Shown one piece after another: positions 1 through 7,901 of a stretch of DNA of 64,000 nucleotides. The position numbers and the translations under genes were made by a program. The notes below the pieces were generated by a model. It did not search any database, was not told where the DNA came from, and saw only the letters and a list, made by a program, of their open reading frames with translations. This DNA is from Lentzea flava (GTDB lineage: Bacteria > Actinomycetota > Actinomycetes > Mycobacteriales > Pseudonocardiaceae), in contig NZ_BMRE01000002.1 in NCBI RefSeq assembly GCF_014648475.1, forward strand, positions 124,001 through 188,000, given 5' to 3'. Numbering within the stretch: position 1 is the stretch's first letter; each line of letters starts with the position of its first letter.

Positions 1-275
1 AGCACGAACCCCAGCCCCGCCACAACTGGCACCAGAGCAACCGCGATCCGCGCCGCCCACAGGACGAACGGCGCGAACGGGTTCACCGCCTCGAACGTTT
101 CCTGCTCAGATCGTGCGGTAGCGAGGATGTCGGACTGGGCACGGCGGGCCGACTCGCGCAGATCGCGCTCGGTAATGAGACCAGCGTCAATCTGCCTGCG
201 GATCTCGTTGTCTTGCAGACCCACGCTGAGTGCCCACTCGAAGACTTGCGTCTCGTCCACCACGGAATGGTGCAC
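1..275 (-). CDS. Partial hypothetical membrane protein, N-terminal part only
   Basis: Reading the minus strand from a GTG at 275, an open frame of 91 codons runs off the left edge. The first part is polar and helical (it contains the stretch VFEWALSVGLQDNEIRRQI). It ends in a hydrophobic segment beginning FVLWAARIAVALVPVVAG, which looks like a membrane span at about residue 73 onward. An in-frame stop lies upstream of the GTG, so the start is bounded, but no strong ribosome-binding site is seen. I do not recognise the family. It is divergent from the glucosidase gene, and the 122 bases between them must hold both promoters. Confidence 0.55.
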   Translation of the reverse strand, partial: MHHSVVDETQVFEWALSVGLQDNEIRRQIDAGLITERDLRESARRAQSDILATARSEQETFEAVNPFAPFVLWAARIAVALVPVVAGLGFV

Positions 276-397
276 TCGTTCGAGCCCGATCGAAATGGGC
301 CGTTCAGGTCATGCTCCACCCGGCTTTTTAGTGAGGAATGACTCAGACCTGACGTGGGCCCGACCAGGTGCCGGGCCCCGTGTCCCACACTGGGGCG

Positions 398-3052
398 ATG
401 GGCGAACAAGCGGAACGGGCGCGCCTCGCGGAGTCGGAGACCCCGACCTCGCCTTGGCGCCTGTGGGGGCCGTACCTGTCCGGCCGCCAGTGGGGGACGG
501 TCCGCGAGGACTACTCGCCCGAGGGCGATGCGTGGGCGTCGTTCCCTTTTGACCACGCCCGTGCGCGCGCGTACCGGTGGGGCGAGGACGGCATCGCGGG
601 GATCTGCGACGTCCACGGGTTCCTCAACCTCGCCGTGGCCCTGTGGAACGGCAACGACCCGATCCTCAAGGAGCGGTACTTCGGCCTCACCAACAGCGAG
701 GGCAACCACGGTGAGGACGTCAAGGAGCACTGGTGGTTGACGGACGGGACGCCCACGCACTCGTGGATGCAGGTGGTGTACCGGTATCCGCAGAAGGAGT
801 TCCCGTACGGGCAGCTGCGGGAGATGGCGCGCAACGCCGGGCGGGAGAACCGCGAGCCCGAGCTGGCCGACACCGGGGTGCTGGACGAGAACCGGTTCTT
901 CGACGTCGAGGTCACCTACGCGAAGGCCGGCACCGACGACATCTGCGTCGAGATCAGGGCGACCAACCACGGGCCCGACGACGCGCCGTTGCACCTGCTC
1001 CCTCAGCTCTGGTTTCGCAACACGTGGGCCTGGGGCCGGGACGAGCGGCCCTGTCAGCTCGTGGCCAGCACGGCCACCGGCCGCACGGTGACGGCTGACC
1101 ACGGGAACCTCGGGCGGTACACGCTGCACCTCGACGGGGCGCCGTCGATGTTGATGACGGACAACGAGAGCAACGAGATGTCGCTCTTCGGGGCCGAGCG
1201 CAACCCGTCGCCGTGGACCAAGGACGGCATCTGCAACTACGTGGTGCACGGGAGCACGTCGACCTGTCAGGTGGTCGGGCCGGACGGCGACGAGGCGGCG
1301 GGCACGAAGTTCGCGGCCTGGTACTCGTTCGACCCCGTGGAGCCGGGCGAGACGGTGGCGATCCGGCTGCGGCTGACCGGCGGCGACGGGCACCCGGACC
1401 CTTTTGGGCCCAGCTTCGACGAGACCCTCCGGGCGAGAAAGCTCGAGGCCGACGAGTTCCACGACGCCATCGCGCCCGAAGCGAACCCCGAAGAGAAGCA
1501 CGTGCTGCGGCGGGCGCTGGCCGGGTTGATGTGGACCAAGCAGCACTACCGGTTCCGGACGCGGGACTGGCTCGACGGCGATCCCACCAAGCCGGAAGCA
1601 CCGTCGAGCAGACGCACGCCAGAGGCTCGCAACGTGCACTGGCGGCACCTCGACGTCGCCGACGTGATCTCCATGCCGGACGAGTGGGAGTACCCCTGGT
1701 TCGCGGCGTGGGACCTCGCGTTCCACACGATCCCGTTCACGCTGGTCGACCCGGCGTTCGCGAAGGAGCAGCTGCTGCTGTTCTGCCGTGAGTGGATGAT
1801 GCACCCGAACGGCCAGATTCCCGCCTACGAGTGGGAGTTCGGCGACGTCAACCCGCCTGTGCACGCGTGGGCGGCGTTGCAGGTCTACCGGGCCGACGGC
1901 AGCAAGGACCGCAAGTTCCTGGCGAAGATCTTCCACAAGCTGCTGCTCAACTTCTCGTGGTGGGTGAACCGCAAGGACGCCGACGGCAGCTACCTGTTCG
2001 AGGGCGGGTTCCTCGGCATGGACAACATCGGGCCGGTCAACAGGTCCGAGCCCATGCTGGGCGAGTGGCGGCTGGAGCAGTCGGACGCCACGTCGTGGAT
2101 GGCCGCGTACAGCCTGCACCTCATGCAAATCGCGCTGGAGCTTGCGCGCACCGACGAGTCCTATGAGGACGTCGCGACGAAGTTCGTCGAGCACTTCCTG
2201 TCGATCGCGGAGGCGTTCACGCACTTCGGGTCGTCGGGCAGCGGGATCTGGCACGACGAGGACGGCTTCTGCTACGACCGGGTCTCGCGCCGCCACCCCG
2301 ACGGCAGCGTCGAGTCCGAACCGGTGCGGGTGCGGTCGATGGTCGGCCTCATCCCGCTCCTCGCGTCAGCGGTCCTCGAGCCGTGGGTGCTCAGTGAGCT
2401 GCACGGGTTCACCAGCCGGTTGGAGCACCTGCTCAAGCGCCGGCCGGAGCTGCGGCAGTTCATCACGTTCCACGACAAGCGCGGCGCGTTCGTGTCGTTG
2501 CTGGACGAGCACAAGCTGCGCCGCGTGCTGCACCGGATGCTCGACGAGCACGAGTTCCTCTCGCCGCACGGGATCCGCTCGCTCAGCGCCGCCCACCGCG
2601 AGGGGCTCGAGGTCAAGGTCGCCGGTCAGGAGCACCGGATGGGCTACGAGCCCGGCGAGTCCACCAGCCCGATGTTCGGCGGCAACTCGAACTGGCGGGG
2701 CCCGGTCTGGCTGCCCACCAACGCGCTGCTCGTCGAGGCGCTCAGGACCGTCTGCGCGTTCCACGACGGCACGTTCCAGGTCGAGATGCCGACGCACTCC
2801 GGCCGCCACCTCACCGCGGGGCAGGTGGCCGACGAGCTGAGCGACCGGTTGATCGCGCTCTTCCTGCCAGACGGCGACGGGCGGCGGCCGTCGGACGGCA
2901 AGCGGATCGAAGCCTCGGAGTCACCGCTTTGGCGCAACCACGTCACGTTCAGCGAGTACTTCGACGGCGACACGGGCGAAGGGCTCGGCGCGACCCATCA
3001 GACCGGATGGACGGCGCTGGTGGCGGGCCTGTTGACCGCACGCAGGCGCTGA
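398..3052 (+). CDS. MGH1/GH63-type glucosidase
   Basis: A predicted cytoplasmic 884-residue glycoside hydrolase of the (alpha/alpha)6-barrel MGH1/GH63 clan, common in actinobacteria and usually annotated as glucosidase. The N-terminal half is a beta-sandwich domain (WRLWGPYLSGRQWGTVRED near the start, then GNDPILKERYFGLTNSEGNHGED). The C-terminal barrel carries PWFAAWDLAFHTIPF at about residues 430-445, whose Asp is in the position of the GH63 catalytic acid, followed by GQIPAYEWEFGDVNPP. No signal peptide is seen. An in-frame ATG at 368 exists, but the ATG at 398 sits behind a GGGG tract and starts where the conserved region begins, so I chose it. The substrate is unknown; an alpha-glucoside such as trehalose- or glucosylglycerate-type sugars is possible. 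It is a single-gene unit. Confidence 0.8.
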   Translation: MGEQAERARLAESETPTSPWRLWGPYLSGRQWGTVREDYSPEGDAWASFPFDHARARAYRWGEDGIAGICDVHGFLNLAVALWNGNDPILKERYFGLTNSEGNHGEDVKEHWWLTDGTPTHSWMQVVYRYPQKEFPYGQLREMARNAGRENREPELADTGVLDENRFFDVEVTYAKAGTDDICVEIRATNHGPDDAPLHLLPQLWFRNTWAWGRDERPCQLVASTATGRTVTADHGNLGRYTLHLDGAPSMLMTDNESNEMSLFGAERNPSPWTKDGICNYVVHGSTSTCQVVGPDGDEAAGTKFAAWYSFDPVEPGETVAIRLRLTGGDGHPDPFGPSFDETLRARKLEADEFHDAIAPEANPEEKHVLRRALAGLMWTKQHYRFRTRDWLDGDPTKPEAPSSRRTPEARNVHWRHLDVADVISMPDEWEYPWFAAWDLAFHTIPFTLVDPAFAKEQLLLFCREWMMHPNGQIPAYEWEFGDVNPPVHAWAALQVYRADGSKDRKFLAKIFHKLLLNFSWWVNRKDADGSYLFEGGFLGMDNIGPVNRSEPMLGEWRLEQSDATSWMAAYSLHLMQIALELARTDESYEDVATKFVEHFLSIAEAFTHFGSSGSGIWHDEDGFCYDRVSRRHPDGSVESEPVRVRSMVGLIPLLASAVLEPWVLSELHGFTSRLEHLLKRRPELRQFITFHDKRGAFVSLLDEHKLRRVLHRMLDEHEFLSPHGIRSLSAAHREGLEVKVAGQEHRMGYEPGESTSPMFGGNSNWRGPVWLPTNALLVEALRTVCAFHDGTFQVEMPTHSGRHLTAGQVADELSDRLIALFLPDGDGRRPSDGKRIEASESPLWRNHVTFSEYFDGDTGEGLGATHQTGWTALVAGLLTARRR

Positions 3053-3293
3053 GCAGCGCCTGCCGTGATCAAATCCTGATCAAGGACACGATCGCAGTCG
3101 GTTACCATTCGGGTGCAATACGTGCAGACATTGTGTGATATAGGCTATTTCGCGCAAGATCCTGCGGCTGTCATCGCCATTTGACGCAAAATTATTGCAA
3201 GCAAGTGGCCTGTAACACGCACGTGCTGTCCACCACGTCACCCGAGTGGCAGGATCCCGTTCACTCGTCCGCGACATTACGAGGAGTGACGCA
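3053..3293. other. Intergenic region upstream of the amino-acid ABC operon
   Basis: This 241-bp gap is AT-richer than its surroundings. It holds a TTGACG at 3181 and small inverted repeats (TGATCA on both sides of AATCC near 3067), but I could not fit a convincing -35/-10 pair. The importer promoter should lie here. No coding frame is convincing. Confidence 0.5.
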
Positions 3294-4103
3294 GTGGCTC
3301 GTCGAACCAGGCAACATTTGCTCGCCCTACTCCCCGCCTTGGCCCTCGCCGTGGCCGGATGCGCGACGAGCACGCAGACCACCGGGAGCACGGACAGCGG
3401 GGTCCCGCTCGTGAAGAGCGGCACGCTGACCGTCTGCACGCACCTGCCGTACGAGCCGTTCCAGTTCGAGAAGGACGGCCAGACGGTCGGCTTCGACGTG
3501 GACCTCGGCAACCTCGTGGCCAAGGACCTCGGCGTCAAGCAGGAGATCCTGGACACGCCGTTCGAGGGCATCCAGTCCGGCCAGGACCTGAACAACAACA
3601 AGTGCGACGCCGCGGCCGCCGGTATGACCATCACCGACACCCGCAAGCAGAACTTCGACTTCTCCGACCCGTACTTCGAGGCCACGCAGGCGCTCGTCGC
3701 GAAGAAGGGCTCCGGCGCGAAGGACCTCGCGGCGCTCAAGGGCAAGAAGATCGGTGTCCAGGCCTCCACGACCGGCCAGGAGTACGCCAAGAAGAACGAG
3801 GCGGCCGGCGGTTACACGATCATCGAGTTCGAGGACCTCGCCCTGCAGCTGACCGCGGTGCAGACCGGCGCGGTCGACGCGGCGATCAACGACAACGGCG
3901 TCCTCTACGACTACGTCAAGAAGAACGCCGACCTCGAGGTCGTCACCGAGTTCCAGACCGGTGAGCAGTACGGCATCGGCGTGAAGAAGGGCAACAAGGC
4001 CCTCCTCGACAAGATCAACGCGACGCTCAAGAAGGCCAAGGAGAGCGGCGAGTACGACAAGATCTACGAGAAGTGGTTCGGCAAGAAGCCGGACAAGAAG
4101 TAA
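3294..4103 (+). CDS. Glutamate/polar amino-acid ABC transporter, substrate-binding lipoprotein
   Basis: A periplasmic-binding-protein type 2 lipoprotein of 269 residues that captures a polar amino acid for the importer encoded just downstream. The start is the GTG at 3294, placed 7 bases after GAGGAG; an upstream in-frame GTG at 3246 lacks this site. The N-terminus has basic residues, a hydrophobic stretch and a lipobox LAVAGC (Cys near residue 23). The mature part shows the SBP_bac_3 features GTLTVCTHLPYEPFQF, VGFDVDLGNLVAKDLG and FDFSDPYFEATQALV. The closest known role is glutamate or glutamine binding (GluB/GlnH type). The substrate cannot be fixed from sequence alone. Confidence 0.88.
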   Translation: MARRTRQHLLALLPALALAVAGCATSTQTTGSTDSGVPLVKSGTLTVCTHLPYEPFQFEKDGQTVGFDVDLGNLVAKDLGVKQEILDTPFEGIQSGQDLNNNKCDAAAAGMTITDTRKQNFDFSDPYFEATQALVAKKGSGAKDLAALKGKKIGVQASTTGQEYAKKNEAAGGYTIIEFEDLALQLTAVQTGAVDAAINDNGVLYDYVKKNADLEVVTEFQTGEQYGIGVKKGNKALLDKINATLKKAKESGEYDKIYEKWFGKKPDKK

Positions 4104-4116
4104 CCCGGCTTGCCCC

Positions 4117-4142
4117 AGGGCCGGTGCGCGCGCACCGGCCCT
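4117..4142 (+). terminator. Intercistronic hairpin after the binding-protein gene
   Basis: A perfect 26-base palindrome (each arm is 13 bases, starting AGGGCCGGTG) lies between the binding-protein stop and the permease start and has no T-run. It fits an attenuator or mRNA-stabilising hairpin, which commonly gives more binding protein than permease in such operons. Confidence 0.6.
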
Positions 4143-4179
4143 GCTCCTTGTCCAACCTCAGTTCGCGAGGTAGCACCTC

Positions 4180-4977
4180 ATGGCAATGTCCAAGCGCCAA
4201 CGCGCCAAAGTGTTCCGAGGCGTGCAGTACGGCGTCCTGATCGTCGCGATCGTCCTGCTGGCGGTGTTCGCCGACTGGGGCAAGATCCAGCACGCGTTCC
4301 TCGACTTCGAGGTCGCGGCGAAGCTCTTCCCCAACATCATCGTCGTCGCGCTGAAGAACACCATCATCTACTCCGCGCTCGGTTTCGCGTTCGGTCTGGC
4401 GCTCGGCCTGGTGCTGGCACTGATGAAGCTCTCCTCGGTCGGGCCGTACCGCTGGATCGCGACGGCCTACATCGAGTTCTTCCGCGGTGTGCCCGCGCTG
4501 CTGGTCTTCATCGCCTTCGCCTACGGCGTCCCGACCGCGTTCCAGCTGCGCTTCGACACCTACTCCACGGTCATGCTGGCGCTCGGCATCGTCGCGGGCG
4601 CGTACATGGCCGAAACGATCCGCGCCGGCATCCAGGCGGTGCCGAAGGGCCAGATCGAGGCCGCGCGGTCGCTCGGCATGTCCGCGTCCCGCACCATGAT
4701 CACGGTCGTGATCCCGCAGGCGTTCCGGATCATCCTGCCGCCGCTCACCAACGAGCTCATCATGCTGACGAAGGACTCGTCGCTGATCTACGTCATCGGT
4801 CTCGCGGCCAGCGAGCGGGAGCTCACCCAGTTCGGCAGGCAGGCGATGAACGAGTACCGGGGCATGACGCCGATCGTGATCGCGGGCTTCCTGTACCTGA
4901 TCATCACCCTGCCGCTCGGCTATCTGTCGCGGCACCTGGAGCGTCGCACCGGCGGGAAGAAGGTGTCGGTCGTATGA
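4180..4977 (+). CDS. Amino-acid ABC transporter permease
   Basis: An integral membrane permease of 265 residues in the HisM/GlnP family. It has about five predicted helices and the cytoplasmic EAA loop that contacts the ATPase ([22 protein letters not shown], around residues 158-179). The ATG at 4180 follows a GAGG. The 3' end overlaps the ATPase start by 4 bases (ATGA), so translation is probably coupled. Only one permease gene is present, so the channel is most likely a homodimer, unlike the GluC/GluD pair of corynebacteria. Confidence 0.88.
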   Translation: MAMSKRQRAKVFRGVQYGVLIVAIVLLAVFADWGKIQHAFLDFEVAAKLFPNIIVVALKNTIIYSALGFAFGLALGLVLALMKLSSVGPYRWIATAYIEFFRGVPALLVFIAFAYGVPTAFQLRFDTYSTVMLALGIVAGAYMAETIRAGIQAVPKGQIEAARSLGMSASRTMITVVIPQAFRIILPPLTNELIMLTKDSSLIYVIGLAASERELTQFGRQAMNEYRGMTPIVIAGFLYLIITLPLGYLSRHLERRTGGKKVSVV

Positions 4978-5741
4978 GCGAGGTCTTCGTCGAGATCTCC
5001 GGACTGAAGAAGTCGTTCGGGACGCTGGACGTCCTCAAGGGCATCGACGTCACGGTCAACCGGGGTGACGTGGTCTGCATCATCGGCCCGTCCGGCTCGG
5101 GCAAGTCGACGTTGCTGCGGTGCGTGAACCTGCTGGAGGAACCGAACGGCGGCAAGATCGTCGTCAACGGCGTCGAGCTGACCGACCCGGACGTCGACAT
5201 CGACAAAGCACGCACGAAGATCGGCATGGTCTTCCAGTCCTTCAACCTGTTCTCGCACCTCAGCGTGCTGAACAACCTGACCGTCGCGCAGCGCAAGGTG
5301 CTCAAGCGCGGTGAGAAGGAAGCCCAGCAGGTCGCACTGCGCAACCTCGAGCGGGTCGGGCTGAAGGAGAAGGCCAACGCGATGCCCGCGCAGCTCTCCG
5401 GCGGCCAGCAGCAGCGCGTGGCGATCGCCCGCGCGCTGTCGATGGACCCCGAGGTGATGCTGTTCGACGAGCCGACCTCGGCGCTCGACCCCGAGCTCGT
5501 CGGTGACGTGCTCGGCGTGATGCGCCAGCTCGCCGACGAGGGCATGACGATGCTGGTCGTGACGCACGAGATGCAGTTCGCCCGCGAGGTCGCCGACAAG
5601 GTGATCTTCATGGACGGCGGCTACATCGTCGAGGAGGGCCCCGCGGCCGAGGTGATCGGCAACCCGCAGGAGGAACGCACCAGGACGTTCCTGCGCCGCG
5701 TCCTCGACCCGACGCACCACGGTCCTGGCGACCCGGAGTAG
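4974..5741 (+). CDS. Amino-acid ABC transporter ATP-binding protein
   Basis: The ATPase subunit of the polar amino-acid importer, 255 residues, GlnQ/HisP family. Walker A is GPSGSGKST (about residues 39-47), the signature is LSGGQQQR, Walker B is VMLFDEP, followed by a D-loop ALDPE and the switch His in VVTHEM. It overlaps the permease gene by 4 bases and is followed 6 bases later by the next start, so the solenoid protein gene may be co-transcribed. Confidence 0.92.
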   Translation: MSEVFVEISGLKKSFGTLDVLKGIDVTVNRGDVVCIIGPSGSGKSTLLRCVNLLEEPNGGKIVVNGVELTDPDVDIDKARTKIGMVFQSFNLFSHLSVLNNLTVAQRKVLKRGEKEAQQVALRNLERVGLKEKANAMPAQLSGGQQQRVAIARALSMDPEVMLFDEPTSALDPELVGDVLGVMRQLADEGMTMLVVTHEMQFAREVADKVIFMDGGYIVEEGPAAEVIGNPQEERTRTFLRRVLDPTHHGPGDPE

Positions 5742-5747
5742 GGCCGC

Positions 5748-7850
5748 GTGGCGAGGGGGAAAGTCACCGCGGCCGAGGTGCTGCGGGGACTCTCGGGGGA
5801 GAACGACGGAACGGGCGGGTGGCGGTTGCCTCGGCGCAGGCCGAGCACCCCGCCCGTCATCCGCGTGGTGGACCGTGTGGTCACCGACGTGCTGGACCTG
5901 CGCGCGGTGGAGGTGCCGTACGTGCTCGAGTTCGAGCGCTGCCAGTTCGAAGCCGCACCCGACCTGCGGCAGGCGAACCTCGCCGGCATCTCCTTCACCG
6001 ACTGCGATCTGCCGGGGCTGCAGGCGCGCAACCTCAGCAGCAGCAACGACGTCTCGCTGCTCGCCTGCCGGGTGTCGGACCTGATCGACCTCACCGACGC
6101 CGAGATCGCGGGCTCGGTCCTGTTGCGCGACAGCAGGTTCAGCGTTCCCGGCGGACTGTGCGTGCACGGCGACCGGCTGACCGTCGCGGGCGCGCTGCTC
6201 GCGTTCGGCATCCACACCGAGGGCGAGGTGCGCCTCGCGGGCGCCCGCATCGGTGGCAACGTCAACCTCGGCAGCGCCGTGCTGGAGAACGCCGACGGCT
6301 TCACGTTGAACGGCAACGGCATGCAGGTCGGCGGCAACCTGCTCGGCGCGTTCACCTCGCACGGCGTGGTGTTCCTCGCCAACGCCAGGATCAGCTCCAC
6401 GCTGTCGTTGAGCCGCGCCATGCTCTCGCGCGGTGACGCGTTCGAGGACACGACCGACCCGCACGCCGACCCGTCCGCGACGCTGATCCTCGACCGCGTC
6501 GACGTGTCCGGCGACCTGGAGCTCGACCGCGGCTTCACGAGCCACGGCACGGTCCGCGCCGTGAACGCCCGCGTGGGCGGAACGATGTCGCTGGCAGACG
6601 CCGTGCTGGACGCCGTGTCGCCACCCGCCGTGGGCACCGACCCGACCGGATCCGGCCGCGCGCTGCACGTCGACGGCGCGGAGATCGGCGGCGACATCGT
6701 CGGCCGCGGTGTGCGGATCAAGGGTCAGCTGCGCATGGTCGACACGCACGTGCGCGGCAGCATCACGATCGAGCGGGCCGTTGTGGACAATCCCGCCGCC
6801 GACGCCCTGCTGACCAACCGCTCGCAGATCGGCAGCAACTTCGTGGTGCGCGAGTCGGAGATCTCCGGCGGCCTGGAGCTGCGCGGCATCACCGTGGGCG
6901 CGAACCTCGACCTGCGCGGCAGCCGCCTGATCAAGCCGGGCAAGTACCGCCACCAGCCGCGGGAGAAGCCGTCGCTCGACATCGGCGGCGCCACGATCGG
7001 CCGCGACCTCATCTGCGCGCGCGGCGACAAGGAGTTCGTCGCACACGGCGGCGTTCGGTGCCGTCGCGCGACCATCGGCCGCATGGCGAACTTCAACGGC
7101 GCGGTGCTCGGCTACAAGCTCGACAGCCACGCGTTGAACGCCATGGGCATGCAGGTGCAGGAACTGATGCTCAACGTCGTGTCGCCGCCGAAAGGCCTCG
7201 TGACGCTGCGGCAGGCGCGCTGCACGTCGTTGGACGACAACGAGAACTTCTGGAACGCCACGGGTTTCATCGACCTCGACGACTTCCGCTACGACTCGCT
7301 CGCCTACCCGATCGACCTCCGCGACGACGCCCAGGTCCAGCAACGGCTGCGCTGGCTGCGGCACGCGATGCGGCGCAGCTACCGCCCGCGCCCGTACGAC
7401 CAGTTCGCCGAAATGCTGACCGCGGCGGGCAACGAGGAACACGCCTCGACGGTGCTGATCGAGAAGCAACGCCTGCGGTACCGCGCGGTCGCGGAGGGCA
7501 TGCGGTTCTTCGGTCCGCTGGTGCTGCTGTGGAGCTTCCTGCAGCGTTCGATGGTCGGCTACGGCTACCGGCCGGCGCGCGCTCTCGGATGGCTGATCGC
7601 GGCGTGGATGCTCGGCAGCATGTGGTTCCAGTTCAAGGGGCCGCTGGTGCCGATCAACGAGCAGGACCACCTGCCGTGGAACGCGTGGCTCTACACCATC
7701 GACCTGGTGGTGCCGATCGTCGACTTCGGCAACAAGAACCGCTGGCAGACGCCGGGTGCGTCGCAGTGGATCGCGTCGGGACTGATCGTGACGGGCTGGA
7801 TTCTCGCGACGACGGTGGCCGCTGGTTTGACACGAATGTTGAAACGATGA
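5748..7850 (+). CDS. Solenoid-repeat membrane protein of unknown function
   Basis: A 700-residue protein made largely of short degenerate repeats of the type ARIGGNVNLGSAVL and ISGGLELRGITVGANL. They predict a right-handed beta-helix related to pentapeptide-repeat solenoids (about residues 55-480). The C-terminus has two hydrophobic spans, near residues 610-626 (ALGWLIAAWMLGSMWF) and 673-693. Similar actinobacterial proteins are sometimes labelled membrane-associated oxidoreductase, but I see no nucleotide-binding or redox motif to support that name. The GTG start at 5748 is 6 bases after the ABC ATPase stop, with GGAG upstream. The solenoid probably faces the cytoplasm, since there is no signal peptide. 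Function unknown. Confidence 0.75.
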   Translation: MARGKVTAAEVLRGLSGENDGTGGWRLPRRRPSTPPVIRVVDRVVTDVLDLRAVEVPYVLEFERCQFEAAPDLRQANLAGISFTDCDLPGLQARNLSSSNDVSLLACRVSDLIDLTDAEIAGSVLLRDSRFSVPGGLCVHGDRLTVAGALLAFGIHTEGEVRLAGARIGGNVNLGSAVLENADGFTLNGNGMQVGGNLLGAFTSHGVVFLANARISSTLSLSRAMLSRGDAFEDTTDPHADPSATLILDRVDVSGDLELDRGFTSHGTVRAVNARVGGTMSLADAVLDAVSPPAVGTDPTGSGRALHVDGAEIGGDIVGRGVRIKGQLRMVDTHVRGSITIERAVVDNPAADALLTNRSQIGSNFVVRESEISGGLELRGITVGANLDLRGSRLIKPGKYRHQPREKPSLDIGGATIGRDLICARGDKEFVAHGGVRCRRATIGRMANFNGAVLGYKLDSHALNAMGMQVQELMLNVVSPPKGLVTLRQARCTSLDDNENFWNATGFIDLDDFRYDSLAYPIDLRDDAQVQQRLRWLRHAMRRSYRPRPYDQFAEMLTAAGNEEHASTVLIEKQRLRYRAVAEGMRFFGPLVLLWSFLQRSMVGYGYRPARALGWLIAAWMLGSMWFQFKGPLVPINEQDHLPWNAWLYTIDLVVPIVDFGNKNRWQTPGASQWIASGLIVTGWILATTVAAGLTRMLKR

Positions 7851-7901
7851 CGCCACCATCGGGGTATTTCGTCTGGTACTGAACGGTGGTGCGATCGTTC
7901 A

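Noticed and set aside
83..2296. Long minus-strand frame opposite the GH63 gene
   Set aside because: Shadow frame with biased Arg/Val/Pro composition; the plus-strand protein has recognisable family blocks.
4920..7859. 979-codon minus-strand frame across the ABC ATPase and solenoid genes
   Set aside because: It spans two clearly coding genes on the other strand and has no start signal or domain.
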